Assembly: GCF_007741475.1 (NCBI RefSeq)
Contig: NZ_CP036261.1
Coordinates: 2,418,001 to 2,482,000 of the forward strand
Origin: Rosistilla ulvae
Lineage (GTDB): Bacteria > Planctomycetota > Planctomycetia > Pirellulales > Pirellulaceae
Length of the DNA stretch: 64,000 nt
Direction of reading: 5' to 3'
Part shown: one piece after another, positions 10,615 through 19,686 of the stretch
Numbering within the stretch: position 1 is the stretch's first letter
Layout: the number at the start of each line of letters is the position of its first letter
Translations under genes and position numbers: made by a program
Notes under the pieces: model-generated
What the model was told of the DNA's origin: nothing
Database searches by the model: none
What the model saw: only the letters and a program-made list of their open reading frames with translations

Positions 10615-10732
10615 GCCCCTTGCATCCGAGGCCAGATCGGCACACAACCGCGGCGACCGCGAACAAGTTCGCAGCACGCCACCATTCACACAACGAATCA
10701 ATTCCCCAACACTACATATGGAATCCCAAACG

Positions 10733-11074
10733 ATGTCCCAAGCCCTCTTATTATCGACCGACCTGTTTTTCGCCAGCCGCATCAAGTCGGCCGCGGTCGA
10801 GGCAGGGTATGAAATGTCGATGGGCAAATCGATCGAAAAGGTCACGTTGAACGAAGGGCTGCAGGTGGTGATTGTCGACCTAGCGACCACCGGCAGCACT
10901 GTCGAAGCGATCGCCCAACATGTTCGCCAGCAGACGCCCGCCGCGAGGTTGATCGCTTTTGGGCCCCACGTTCAGACCGGCCGACTGTCGGCGGCTCGCG
11001 ACGCCGGGTTCGACCTGGTGTTAACCCGCGGCCAACTCGATCACGGCCTGGGACAACTGTTTTCGAAAGCTTAG
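10733..11074 (+). CDS. Receiver-like (CheY-fold) single-domain protein
   Basis: A 113-residue protein from the ATG at 10733 (another ATG at 10718 adds five residues). Its pattern is receiver-like: an N-terminal strand (ALLLSTD), a central strand VVIVDLATTG, where the Asp sits at the phospho-acceptor position, and a later strand RLIAFGPHV. The usual acidic pair after the first strand is replaced by STD, and the conserved Lys is not obvious, so phosphorylation is doubtful. It lies between the dehydrogenase and rpoD. It may be a degenerate response regulator acting by protein contact; I cannot name its partner. Confidence 0.55.
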   Translation: MSQALLLSTDLFFASRIKSAAVEAGYEMSMGKSIEKVTLNEGLQVVIVDLATTGSTVEAIAQHVRQQTPAARLIAFGPHVQTGRLSAARDAGFDLVLTRGQLDHGLGQLFSKA

Positions 11075-11343
11075 TGTCGACGTGAGGTTCACCGCGAACG
11101 GTCTCTATAATCTTCTAATTGCTAGCTAACCCTCACTCACCAAGTTTATCCGGTAGATCGATTTGCAAGCATTGAGTGAAAGTTTGTATTTTTGAGAAAA
11201 AGGACTCGGTTTAGGTTGAATCATGTCTAGTCTGCAAGAGAGATATGCGTAGAATATCGCTCCTGAGTACGCCAAGGAAGTGCGACCCAACTGTTGTGAA
11301 CTTGTCCGCACAAGTCACAACTCAATCCCAATCCCGCAAGGGG

Positions 11344-11375
11344 CCGACACCCATATCCCGAATCAGTGGTGTCGG
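11344..11375 (+). promoter_or_regulatory. Hairpin in the rpoD 5' untranslated region
   Basis: Perfect 8-bp stem, CCGACACC at 11344-11351 with GGTGTCGG at 11368-11375 and a 16-nt loop. It ends 10 nt before the rpoD Shine-Dalgarno box, with no U-tract after it, so it is not a terminator. It could influence translation initiation or mRNA stability. Confidence 0.5.
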
Positions 11376-11385
11376 TGACAAAAAT

Positions 11386-11390
11386 GGAGG
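11386..11390 (+). promoter_or_regulatory. Ribosome-binding site of rpoD
   Basis: GGAGG, 6 nt before the ATG at 11397. It fixes that ATG, rather than the in-frame ATG three codons later, as the start. Confidence 0.8.
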
Positions 11391-11396
11391 TTTGTC

Positions 11397-13022
11397 ATGG
11401 AAGTGATGGAGAAGGAACTCGTTGATCTGATCGCTAAAGGGAAGTCCCAAGGTTATCTGACTTACGAAGAGGTCAATAACTATCTTCCCGACGAGGACGC
11501 AAGTCCAGAAAAGCTAGACAACCTCCTGTTGGCGATCGAAGACCAGGGAATCGAACTCGTCGACGAATCGCTCGCAGGCGGCTTGCTGGCCAAAGGCAAG
11601 CTGTCGGATGTCGACCCATTTGTTCCGTCGTCGGAACTGCCAAAGGCGAGCGACGACCCGATTCGCATGTACCTGAGCCAAATGGCTGAGATCCCGTTGT
11701 TGTCTCGCGACGAAGAGATCAATCTTGCGAAAAAGATCGAAGTCACCCGCCGGCAATTCCGCCGCGCGATCCTCGAATCGGACTTTGCACTGCGAGCGAC
11801 CGTCGAAACGCTCCGCAACGTCCATGAGGGCAAACTGCCGTTTGATCGCACCATCAAGGTCTCTTTGACCGAACGACTGACCAAGGAACAGGTGAGCGCT
11901 CGGATGCCGCACAACCTGCGAACCGTCGGCATCTTGATGGACCAAAACAAACAAGATTTCGACGTGATCGTGCGTAAAAGCAGCAATGAAGAGGATCGTG
12001 CCATCGCACGATGCAACTTCATCCGCCGCCGTCGCAAGTGCCTGCAACTGGTCGAAGAACTAAGCCTTCGCAGCCGCCGCGTCACGCCGCTGATGAAGCA
12101 ACTGGAAAACTTCTCCTCGCGAATGGATTACATCAAACAACGCATGACCCAACTGGGCAACGATGCGTTGTCGCGAGACGAAGACGCCGACCTGCGACAA
12201 GAACTGCGTGAACTGATCCGCGTCACGCAAGAGAGCCCCACATCGCTACGCAACCGCGTCGCCAAGTTCCGCAAGCACTTCGATGCTTACGAAAAAGTCA
12301 AACGCGAACTCTCCAGCGGCAACCTTCGTCTGGTCGTCTCGATCGCCAAGAAGTACCGCAACCGTGGGCTCAGCTTCCTCGACCTGATCCAGGAGGGGAA
12401 CACCGGGCTGATGCGAGCTGTCGACAAATACGAATATCGCCGCGGCTTTAAGTTCAGCACCTACGCAACCTGGTGGATTCGCCAAGCGATCACCCGGGCG
12501 ATTGCCGACCAAGCTCGCACGATCCGCATCCCGGTTCACATGATCGATGTGCTCAGCAAGCTGCGTCAGGTTCAAAAACGCATGCTGCAAGAATTGCGTC
12601 GCGAACCAACGATGGAAGAGATCGCACTAGAGACCGAGATCCCGGTCGAAGAAGTTCGCCGCGTGATGGACATCGGTCGCCATCCGGTCAGCCTCGACCG
12701 CCCTGTTGGCGAAGGCGAAGACAGCAGCTTTGGCGAATTCATCGAAGATAACGAGAGCGACAACCCGGTCCGATGTGCCAGCAACGGCATCCTGCGACAG
12801 AAGATCGAGGACCTGCTGAAGACGCTCACCTATCGCGAGCGGGAGATCATCAAACTGCGTTACGGCCTGGTCGATGGCTACAGCTACACGCTTGAAGAAG
12901 TGGGACGGATTTTCAAGGTCACCCGGGAACGCGTTCGGCAAATCGAAGCAAAAGCTGTCCGCAAACTGCAGAGCCCAAACCGCGCCGACCACTTGGAGGG
13001 CTTCCTGAAAAGCGAAGTCTAA
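11397..13022 (+). CDS. rpoD: Principal RNA polymerase sigma-70 factor
   Basis: Housekeeping sigma factor, 541 residues. Region 1.1 is at residues 1-60 ([23 protein letters not shown]). Region 1.2 follows ([11 protein letters not shown], about residue 86). After a non-conserved helical insert, region 2 has [15 protein letters not shown] (about 320) and the -10 recognition/melting helix [15 protein letters not shown] (about 355-370). Region 3 is present, and region 4 spans about 477-535 with the helix-turn-helix [23 protein letters not shown]. The presence of region 1.1 marks a primary sigma rather than an alternative one. Translation starts behind a strong GGAGG, and the leader carries a stable hairpin. 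Confidence 0.96.
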   Translation: MEVMEKELVDLIAKGKSQGYLTYEEVNNYLPDEDASPEKLDNLLLAIEDQGIELVDESLAGGLLAKGKLSDVDPFVPSSELPKASDDPIRMYLSQMAEIPLLSRDEEINLAKKIEVTRRQFRRAILESDFALRATVETLRNVHEGKLPFDRTIKVSLTERLTKEQVSARMPHNLRTVGILMDQNKQDFDVIVRKSSNEEDRAIARCNFIRRRRKCLQLVEELSLRSRRVTPLMKQLENFSSRMDYIKQRMTQLGNDALSRDEDADLRQELRELIRVTQESPTSLRNRVAKFRKHFDAYEKVKRELSSGNLRLVVSIAKKYRNRGLSFLDLIQEGNTGLMRAVDKYEYRRGFKFSTYATWWIRQAITRAIADQARTIRIPVHMIDVLSKLRQVQKRMLQELRREPTMEEIALETEIPVEEVRRVMDIGRHPVSLDRPVGEGEDSSFGEFIEDNESDNPVRCASNGILRQKIEDLLKTLTYREREIIKLRYGLVDGYSYTLEEVGRIFKVTRERVRQIEAKAVRKLQSPNRADHLEGFLKSEV

Positions 13023-13162
13023 CGCCCCCTCAACAAGCCCTCTGGGGCGGCGTGGTTGCCGTCGCCGCGAAACGGTTCGCGGCGGACGCCCCCGCGTCCG
13101 CGTGGCAGAGGGAGGTGGCAGCGGAATTCTCGGCGCGATTGCCCGCCGACCGAACAAATGCG

Positions 13163-13192
13163 TTAGGAATGTTGGACCAAATCGGCTACAAT
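13163..13192 (+). promoter_or_regulatory. Candidate sigma-70 promoter of the DUF1501 gene
   Basis: TTAGGA at 13163-13168, an 18-nt spacer and TACAAT at 13187-13192, about 55 nt before the DUF1501 start codon. The -10 is good and the -35 is poor, so this is tentative. Confidence 0.35.
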
Positions 13193-13247
13193 GTCGTTTC
13201 GAAAACGAACGAAGGCGGTTCACCATTTTTGACGAGGTATTGAACAA

Positions 13248-14711
13248 ATGCGCAAACCAGGCATTTGCGGCTCGGCTCATGAACGCCATGCATTCGAGTC
13301 GTTTGGAGGGACAACCCACGAAGGTCTTTGTTTGGCCAGCCGTCGCAATTTTGTGAAGGCGAGCGCCGCGGGGATCGCCGGGCTCTCCCTGCCAGCGCTC
13401 TTGCAACAACGCGCTGCGGCGACACAAGCCGGCCGCAGCATTTCATCGAACAAATCGGTGATCCTGCTGTGGATGACCGGCGGCCCAAGCCACATCGACA
13501 TGTGGGATATGAAGCCCGATCGGCCGCTGAACAACCGCGGCCCCTTCTCGCCAATCCAGACGGCGATCCCGGGCGAATTCATTTGCGAACACCTGCCGCG
13601 ACAAGCGGCGATGATGGATAAGTTCACGCTTATCCGATCGGTCGATTGTCGCAGCAGCAGCCATGAACCGAACATGGTCATGCAGACTGGCAACCGTGAC
13701 GCGGCTCCGCGAACGAATCGACTGGGAGCCAACTATCCCTCGATCGCTTCGATCATCGCCAAGGAACGGGGCCCCAACCAACCGAACATGCCCGCTTACG
13801 TCGCCTTCCAAAAAGCTGCGGGGCACGTCGGACACGCCGGGTATCTCGGCCACGCGTTCGACCCGTTTCAAGGGAACGCCGCGGCAAAGCTGCCGATCTA
13901 CGACACCGTGGGGAAGGACAGCGGACGGATCTCCGACGCGTCCATGTTTAACTTCGCCAAGGACTTGAGCTTCGAGCGGATCGAGCAGCGGCAACAACTG
14001 CTGAAGCAATTAGATCAGGTCCGGCGACGACTGGACCATTCCCCCGCCGTGCAAACATTGGATCAGTACCAGCAGCAAGCGATCCAGACCTTGACCGGCA
14101 GCCATGTCCAGAAAGCATTCGACCTAGGGCAGGAATCCCAAGCAACACGCGACGCCTACGGCGATCACCTGTGGTGCCAGCAGGCGTTGATGGCGCGACG
14201 GCTTGTCGAATCGGGAGTCTCTTTTGTCACGATCGACCTCAGCTACCATCCCTCCTCGGGAACCTGGGACAATCATGGCGACAACATTCCGCCTTATGGT
14301 GGAATCGAACGGGGCTTGAAGCCACTGCTGCCGCTGTTCGATCGCTTGATCACGACGCTCGTCTCGGATCTCGATCAACGCAACATGCTCGACGATGTAT
14401 TAGTCGTTGCGATGGGAGAATTTGGCCGAACGCCGAACATGGGAACCCAGGGCAGCACCGACGGTCGCAACCACTGGCCGCAAGTGATGTCGATGTGTTT
14501 GGCTGGCGGCGGAATGCGACACGGCCAGATCATCGGCGCCACCGAAAAGGACGGGGGCCAAATCAAGAACCGTCCCGTCACACCGGGCGACTTGGCGGCA
14601 ACGATCTATCACCACATGGGCGTGCCGCAAAACGTGACCTACGAGGACACCCGCGGGCGGCCCCACTTCGCGGTCCAAGAAAACGGGCGACCAATCTCGG
14701 AATTGATCTAA
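13248..14711 (+). CDS. DUF1501 domain secreted protein (Tat signal)
   Basis: A 487-residue DUF1501 protein, a sulfatase/alkaline-phosphatase-fold family greatly expanded in planctomycetes. A twin-arginine signal SRRNFVKASAAGIAGLSLPAL lies near residues 31-51, preceded by a long n-region, so export in folded form is likely. The family blocks SVILLWMTGGPSHIDMWD, GPFSPIQTAIPG, GEFGRTPNMGTQGSTDGRNHWP and the C-terminal TPGDLAATIYHHMG are intact. These proteins are normally paired with a DUF1549/PSD1 cytochrome gene; no such neighbour exists here, so this is a solitary copy. Its biochemical role is unknown. Confidence 0.9.
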   Translation: MRKPGICGSAHERHAFESFGGTTHEGLCLASRRNFVKASAAGIAGLSLPALLQQRAAATQAGRSISSNKSVILLWMTGGPSHIDMWDMKPDRPLNNRGPFSPIQTAIPGEFICEHLPRQAAMMDKFTLIRSVDCRSSSHEPNMVMQTGNRDAAPRTNRLGANYPSIASIIAKERGPNQPNMPAYVAFQKAAGHVGHAGYLGHAFDPFQGNAAAKLPIYDTVGKDSGRISDASMFNFAKDLSFERIEQRQQLLKQLDQVRRRLDHSPAVQTLDQYQQQAIQTLTGSHVQKAFDLGQESQATRDAYGDHLWCQQALMARRLVESGVSFVTIDLSYHPSSGTWDNHGDNIPPYGGIERGLKPLLPLFDRLITTLVSDLDQRNMLDDVLVVAMGEFGRTPNMGTQGSTDGRNHWPQVMSMCLAGGGMRHGQIIGATEKDGGQIKNRPVTPGDLAATIYHHMGVPQNVTYEDTRGRPHFAVQENGRPISELI

Positions 14712-14968
14712 CAAGCCCCGACGCCCGACAACTGTTTGGGCCTCCCTCCCCTTCGCTTTGACAAGGTCGGGGTTGCCCAAAGCGCGACATCTGCGAATAC
14801 TTCGCTTAGCAGCGTTCACACGAGCGAGTGAATCTCACTTGCTAGCGAACCCTGCCTTAATGTATACCGCTTACGGCTTAACGTGGCCGCGAAGCCGGAC
14901 CGAAGTGCCGATAGGCACATTGGCTCCGCACGAAGTGGAAGATGTTGGCTGTTTGGAGGATGGAATCG

Positions 14969-15274
14969 ATGGGACGCGTTGGATCTTTTCTACTGGGTGT
15001 CGCCGTGGGTGCTGGCACGCTGTACACCGCGATGAACTACCACGTCGTCCGCTCCGATGGCGGGACCCACTTGGTTCGCAAGACCCAGGTCGGCCTGGAC
15101 GGCACATTCGCTGACATCCGCCAATTCAGCATCACCGATTGGCGCGATCGACCTCAGCTAACCCAAGCGATGCTCAAAGCCCAACGATCCGACCTAATGC
15201 CCAACTCGCCCACGCAGAGCCTGCAGCAACGCGTTGGTTCGCTCTTCGGTGGCGTACTGGGACATCGACAATAA
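14969..15274 (+). CDS. Small single-pass membrane protein
   Basis: A 101-residue hypothetical protein. The start at 14969 is chosen because GGAGG at 14955-14959 lies exactly 9 nt upstream; two upstream in-frame ATGs lack this. The N-terminus GRVGSFLLGVAVGAGTLYTAM is one membrane segment or uncleaved signal, followed by about 75 polar residues facing the other side (HVVRSDGGTHLVRKTQVGL). I do not recognise the family. It is the first of three small membrane or secreted proteins on the same strand (14969-16396) that may form a loose operon. Confidence 0.65.
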   Translation: MGRVGSFLLGVAVGAGTLYTAMNYHVVRSDGGTHLVRKTQVGLDGTFADIRQFSITDWRDRPQLTQAMLKAQRSDLMPNSPTQSLQQRVGSLFGGVLGHRQ

Positions 15275-15520
15275 ACTGCGTGCTGCGACCGCTACCACCA
15301 GCACAACGGACACTCTTTACGACGGACTAGCGAACGACCTCTCCCCTGGTCGATCCCTCTCTTGTGAGCGATTTGCTAGCGTGCAAAACGCTTCGCAAGC
15401 CCCCTCTCCCGTCCCAGCGATCCGCGCCCCAGGGCGATTCGCGTCGCCTGATGCCGGTTGTCCCGCCAGGCACCGGGGCCGCGTCCCAGGCAGGGTTGCC
15501 GCAATGAGGTTTGTCCCGCG

Positions 15521-15808
15521 ATGAAATTCACACGAAACCATTACTTTTTGATCGGCATCCTGCTGATCTTGTTCGGAATTCAGTTTCGGTTAGTCGATTC
15601 GTTTGTGATCAACGAGCGATGCACCCGAGCCCTAGATCGCGTGATGCGGAAGACTCCCGTCGCAAGCAACGATGCGTTTTCGGCTTTCGCAATGCAGGTC
15701 CACCCCAACCCGACCAAACGCGTGCGGCCGCCACGCTGGATCGGCGCGGCGATGGTCGTCAGTGGAATAGTCGTCACCCTGCACAGCTTTGCCCTCAAAC
15801 GCCACTGA
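15521..15808 (+). CDS. Small two-pass membrane protein
   Basis: A 95-residue hypothetical protein starting with MKFTRNHYFLIGILLILFG. One membrane helix lies at about residues 8-25 and a second near the C-terminus (WIGAAMVVSGIVVTLHSFAL), with a loop of about 45 residues between them. A GAGG about 11 nt before the ATG gives weak support for this start. No family is recognised and both termini are short, so it is probably an envelope protein or a small subunit. Confidence 0.6.
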   Translation: MKFTRNHYFLIGILLILFGIQFRLVDSFVINERCTRALDRVMRKTPVASNDAFSAFAMQVHPNPTKRVRPPRWIGAAMVVSGIVVTLHSFALKRH

Positions 15809-15964
15809 ATCGCGTCCTCCCCACCCCAGAAAAAGGCCCCACGCAGCAAGGAACCGCTGCCCCCCCCACCATCGCTCTACGTGGCTTCGAAGGAACGAAC
15901 CACCGAGACAGCAATCCCAACAACCGTCCGTGTTGTGCGATTGACCATCGGAGTCCTTCACCCC

Positions 15965-16396
15965 ATGTTCTTGCTGCCCATCGCCATCTATCTGTTTCGC
16001 GCTTCGCCCTGCGAACAACGCTCGGCCCTGAGCCTGATGTTCAGCGCATTGTTCATCTTCGGAATCCCCTGCTCAGTCGGACGGGGTGCGGATTTCGACG
16101 ACAACAAAGGGGGAACCTTGCGACGCGAAGGATCGACGCTTGCGGAAGTCGCGGGTGAAGTGATGCCGGTTGGCAATCGATGGGTATTTGTAGGCAGCGA
16201 CCAACGAACGTATCGGATCCACGAAAACCTGGCCCTGCAGCGAATCGTCCGCTCGCTCCGCCGCGACCATGCCGACAGCCATTGGACGATCGACGGCACG
16301 ATCACGGAATTCATGGACGAAAACTTCCTGGAACTAACGCGGGCAACGCGAACGTCCCAGTCGAAGCGGTCGGAGATGAAGAGAGAGACCCCTTAA
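15965..16396 (+). CDS. Hypothetical membrane-anchored or secreted protein
   Basis: About 143 residues from the ATG at 15965 (GGAG 11 nt upstream); a GTG at 15881 would extend it and an internal Met at 16037 could begin a signal peptide. Two hydrophobic segments (MFLLPIAIYLF and LMFSALFIFGIP) are followed by a domain of about 100 residues (FDDNKGGTLRREGST ... WTIDGTITEFMDENFLEL) with the alternating strand pattern of a small OB-like or beta-barrel domain. The function is unknown. It follows two other small membrane proteins. Confidence 0.55.
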   Translation: MFLLPIAIYLFRASPCEQRSALSLMFSALFIFGIPCSVGRGADFDDNKGGTLRREGSTLAEVAGEVMPVGNRWVFVGSDQRTYRIHENLALQRIVRSLRRDHADSHWTIDGTITEFMDENFLELTRATRTSQSKRSEMKRETP

Positions 16397-16442
16397 GGTC
16401 GTCGTTCGAACGAGACCGGCAGGGCAGCCAACGGTTGCTGAT

Positions 16443-17957
16443 CTATAGATCCAACCGATCCAAGACGCCACGCGGGACAGCCAGCCGAAACAGCCCCTGC
16501 CCCTCGGGGGAGAGTTCCTTCCATTTACGATTCAGCGAATCGCCCAACTGAGCCGCTTCGTCATGTTTGCCCATCCCGCGCAGCGCATTTTCGCACTGAG
16601 CCATCGCGACGGCGGTCAGGTGCGGCGGCAGATCGGGGTCGTTCATGACTTCTCGAGCGACGCGTTGAGCGCTTTCGGGCGAGCCCTGCTGGTCGTAAAG
16701 ACGCGCTAGCTGGATCCGTGCTTTGGCGGCATAGATTTTGTTTTCCGTACTATCAGCCGCCGGAAAACTAACCCAAACCGCTTGCCAGGCCGCCGGTGTG
16801 TTGATTCGCATCGCTTCAAAGAACTGGCGCTGAACCGATTCCTGAGGCTCGACAGTCGCCGCTTCAGTGCTCAACAGGTCGGCCACATCACTGCGATGCC
16901 GCGCCGACACGATCCCCGCAGCAAGCCCCAACACCGGCAACACAATCGCCGCCAACCACAACAACCGCCGGGCCGTGCTGGTCGGTTCGGCCGACATCAC
17001 GCTTTGCAACGTCTTGGTGGCGGCCAACCGAACTGGCAGCGTTCCAAGCGACTCCTGCCCTCCCGATTCAGCGACCTTTTTCTGCAGATACTCGACCAAC
17101 CGCGCCGGTGTATCGAACCGCTTCTTGGGATCTTTGGCCATCAACCGCGCGACGACCTCATCGATCCAACCGGGGATATGGTCGTCCATCCGCAACCCGC
17201 TGATACGGGGCGGTTCTTCGTGCAGATGACGCACCGCAATCGCCAGCGGTGTCTCCCCTTCGAACGGCGGACGTCCCGTCAGCACATGAAACATCGTCAC
17301 GCCTAACGAATAAAGATCGCTGCGCACGTCGACCGGCTTGCCTTGCACCTGCTCGGGACTCATGTACAACGGCGTCCCAAGCGTCAGCCCGACCTGCGTC
17401 AGATCGCTTTGGAAATCGGGGTTCGCAATCCGCGCCAGCCCAAAGTCGGCGACTTTGACATCCCCTTTGTTGCTGAGCATGATGTTTTCGGGCTTGATGT
17501 CGCGATGCGTGATCCCCTGCTCGCACGCCGCGTCGAGCGCCGACGCCACCCCCATCATCACCGCCAAGCCCTGCTGAAGCGACAGCGGCCCCTCGCGATC
17601 GATCTGCTCGCGCAGATTGCGTCCATCGATGAATTCTTGGCTGATGAAATAGCGGCCCTCGGATCGCCCCACATCATAGACTTGTACGATGTTGGGATGC
17701 GACAACTTGGCCGCGGCCCGCGCCTCGCGCCGAAAGCGTTCGACGTAGTTATTGTCGTTGGCCAACGAGGCGCGCAAGATCTTAATAGCGACCTGGCGTT
17801 CCAGGGAAACTTGAGTCGCAAGATAGACATCCGCCATCCCGCCTCGCCCCAAGCGTCGCAAGATCTGCAGGTCCCCCAACTGACCGCCGGTCAGATCGTT
17901 GCCGATCTCGTGAGCGGTGAACGAGTCGTCAGGCTGGGCGTTGGTGGTGTCGGTCAT
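16443..17957 (-). CDS. Membrane Ser/Thr protein kinase
   Basis: Hanks-type kinase of 504 residues. Glycine loop LGRGGMADVYLA near residue 37, catalytic Lys in VAIKIL, HRDIKPENIM catalytic loop, VADFGLAR, then GTPLYMSPEQV. A single membrane helix (LLWLAAIVLPVLGLAAGIVSA) follows near residue 335, and the C-terminal portion of about 150 residues is helical and TPR-like (AKARIQLARLYDQQGSPESA), presumably periplasmic. All catalytic residues are present, so it should be active. It is last in an operon with the 235-residue membrane protein (8 nt gap) and greA upstream. The substrates are unknown. Confidence 0.92.
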   Translation of the reverse strand: MTDTTNAQPDDSFTAHEIGNDLTGGQLGDLQILRRLGRGGMADVYLATQVSLERQVAIKILRASLANDNNYVERFRREARAAAKLSHPNIVQVYDVGRSEGRYFISQEFIDGRNLREQIDREGPLSLQQGLAVMMGVASALDAACEQGITHRDIKPENIMLSNKGDVKVADFGLARIANPDFQSDLTQVGLTLGTPLYMSPEQVQGKPVDVRSDLYSLGVTMFHVLTGRPPFEGETPLAIAVRHLHEEPPRISGLRMDDHIPGWIDEVVARLMAKDPKKRFDTPARLVEYLQKKVAESGGQESLGTLPVRLAATKTLQSVMSAEPTSTARRLLWLAAIVLPVLGLAAGIVSARHRSDVADLLSTEAATVEPQESVQRQFFEAMRINTPAAWQAVWVSFPAADSTENKIYAAKARIQLARLYDQQGSPESAQRVAREVMNDPDLPPHLTAVAMAQCENALRGMGKHDEAAQLGDSLNRKWKELSPEGQGLFRLAVPRGVLDRLDL

Positions 17958-17965
17958 TGCACAGG

Positions 17966-18673
17966 TTACTTCATACCCGATTTAATACCGGCGGCAATCT
18001 GTCGCTTGACGATCGCAACCAGCGTCACATCGTATTGCTTCTCGGGAACCTCGGCACGGGCAGCGACCAATCGCACCCGAGCGATGAATTCACGCAGCCC
18101 TTCGTCGGAAAACTCTTGATCCAACGAATACCCCGATTCGTGATCGGCCTTGGTCGAGATCGGCTCGAAGATATCGGCCATTTCCAACTGAGTGACTTTG
18201 TCCAGTTCGGCGCCACGTTGCAAACGCGAAAGATCGCGCAGGAAGGCGACCTTCTCCTCGTCGGTAAACGATTCGCGTTGGGCAATGACCGAGCCGATGA
18301 ACTGCATATCGCCCCAGCTGACAATCGGCGCACGAACCAGACGCTGCATCACGCCAGCGATCTGCCAATCTTCCAGCTCTCCCGACTGGCCACGCACGAT
18401 AAAGTCGCGCAGCTCCGCAATCGTGGTCGCTTTGTCATCCGGTTCCAATCGCGATTGTTCGATCAACGGGATCAACGTCCCGTCGATCGTCCGCAAGGCG
18501 AATTCGCCTCGCTGTTGAAACAGGTAATAGGTACCGCCGGCGCAGCTGATGAAAAACAGCATGCCCAGCAGCGCACCACCAGCGATCAATGCGGGAGCCC
18601 AGGCGGCGCACCCGGCCGGCTCTGCTGTCGTCGGAGGTGCGTTTGACGGGTCGGTTTTATTCTGGGTGTTCAA
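17966..18673 (-). CDS. Membrane-anchored hypothetical protein, kinase operon
   Basis: A 235-residue protein with a Pro/Ala-rich N-terminus, one membrane segment ([20 protein letters not shown], about residues 28-47) and a helical soluble domain of about 180 residues rich in charged residues. I do not recognise a family. The first 17 nt overlap the end of greA and it ends 8 nt before the kinase start, so the three genes are almost certainly translated from one mRNA. It may be a partner or substrate of the downstream kinase (inference from position only). Confidence 0.72.
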   Translation of the reverse strand: MNTQNKTDPSNAPPTTAEPAGCAAWAPALIAGGALLGMLFFISCAGGTYYLFQQRGEFALRTIDGTLIPLIEQSRLEPDDKATTIAELRDFIVRGQSGELEDWQIAGVMQRLVRAPIVSWGDMQFIGSVIAQRESFTDEEKVAFLRDLSRLQRGAELDKVTQLEMADIFEPISTKADHESGYSLDQEFSDEGLREFIARVRLVAARAEVPEKQYDVTLVAIVKRQIAAGIKSGMK

Positions 18674-19136
18674 TCTTCACGACTTCAAATTTTTGAATTC
18701 CCGCGGGGACACTGATCTCCGCAACCTGACCGACCTTTTTGCCCAACAGCCCTTGCCCGATGGGACTGGTCACCAGAATCTTACCGGCATCCAGATCATC
18801 GTCTCCCACGCCGACAAGCATAAACTCCTCCTCGTCGTGGTAGGTCAGGTCTTTCACTGTCACCTTGCAACCGAAAACGACCTCATCCTTGGGCAACTGA
18901 GAGACATCGACGATATCGGCCCGGGCGATCTTGCTTTTCAGTTCGTTGATCTTCGCCTGCAGCAACCCCTGATTTTCGCGTTGGGCGTGGTATTCGGCGT
19001 TCTCCTTCAGGTCTCCCTCTTCCCGCGCAGCCGCCAATTTCTCAGTGATCTCGGGCATCAGCACCCCTTCCAGATGGGCGACCTCCGCTTTCAATCGATT
19101 ATAACCGTCGCGGGTCATTGGTACCGATCCACTCAT
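18657..19136 (-). CDS. greA: Transcription elongation factor GreA
   Basis: A 159-residue GreA/GreB family protein that rescues backtracked RNA polymerase by stimulating transcript cleavage. The N-terminal coiled coil carries the acidic tip block [16 protein letters not shown] near residues 38-54, and the C-terminal FKBP-like domain shows [18 protein letters not shown]. The start at 19136 (MSGSVPM) has AGGAAGGA 8-15 nt upstream and gives the usual GreA length; the frame is open 12 codons further. It is first in an operon with a membrane protein and a Ser/Thr kinase. Confidence 0.95.
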   Translation of the reverse strand: MSGSVPMTRDGYNRLKAEVAHLEGVLMPEITEKLAAAREEGDLKENAEYHAQRENQGLLQAKINELKSKIARADIVDVSQLPKDEVVFGCKVTVKDLTYHDEEEFMLVGVGDDDLDAGKILVTSPIGQGLLGKKVGQVAEISVPAGIQKFEVVKIEHPE

Positions 19137-19686
19137 GGCACCTGTTCCTTCCTGCTTTAAAGTTGGGTTCATTCAAAATTAAAGCGATCGACTCTTGAGT
19201 CAAGAAGTCGACCGCTCAATAGACGGAAACTGTCGTTTCAACACATTTTCAAGGTTTTGCATCCATTGTGCAACCCGCTCGGATGTCAGAGGAGAGCCAA
19301 AGCAGCGAATGCCGCCGATGCAGCGACATGGCAGCGCGATTATCCGCCTTTGCCCGGTTGTTCGGGGACTGTTTGCCATGCCGATTGGGGGCCCCAACTG
19401 CTCCACCAACGGACTGATTCGCCGCGACATCGATGCCGCCCGGCAAAAACAGCCGAACAAAACAGTTGGTAGGTCGAGGGCGTTTCAATCCCCTGAATCG
19501 CTGCAGCGCGGAGGCAATTCTTGTGCCAAAGAACCGATCTGGCCTAGTCAGCGTCGAAGGGATATGCACAATTTCTATGAATAGGATTCGCGGTGATGTC
19601 GCCACCAAACTCGGTGTGCGAAACAGCGGATGCTTGCCGTGGATGCGTTCGCGGCGAACAAACCTTTCTGGAAAGCAACCTGTCTT
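19137..19686. other. Intergenic region between divergent greA and typA
   Basis: About 550 bases with no convincing gene on either strand. It must hold the promoters of the divergent greA operon and typA. A short palindrome GACTCTTGAGTC occurs near 19192-19203. I could not identify a confident -35/-10 pair. Confidence 0.4.

Larger units (their letters stand above)
11075..11396. other. Leader region of rpoD
   Basis: About 322 bases, more AT-rich than its surroundings. It contains TATAAT at 11106-11111 (without a convincing -35) and the hairpin listed at 11344-11375, and ends in the rpoD ribosome site. No protein gene is supported here. Confidence 0.5.
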
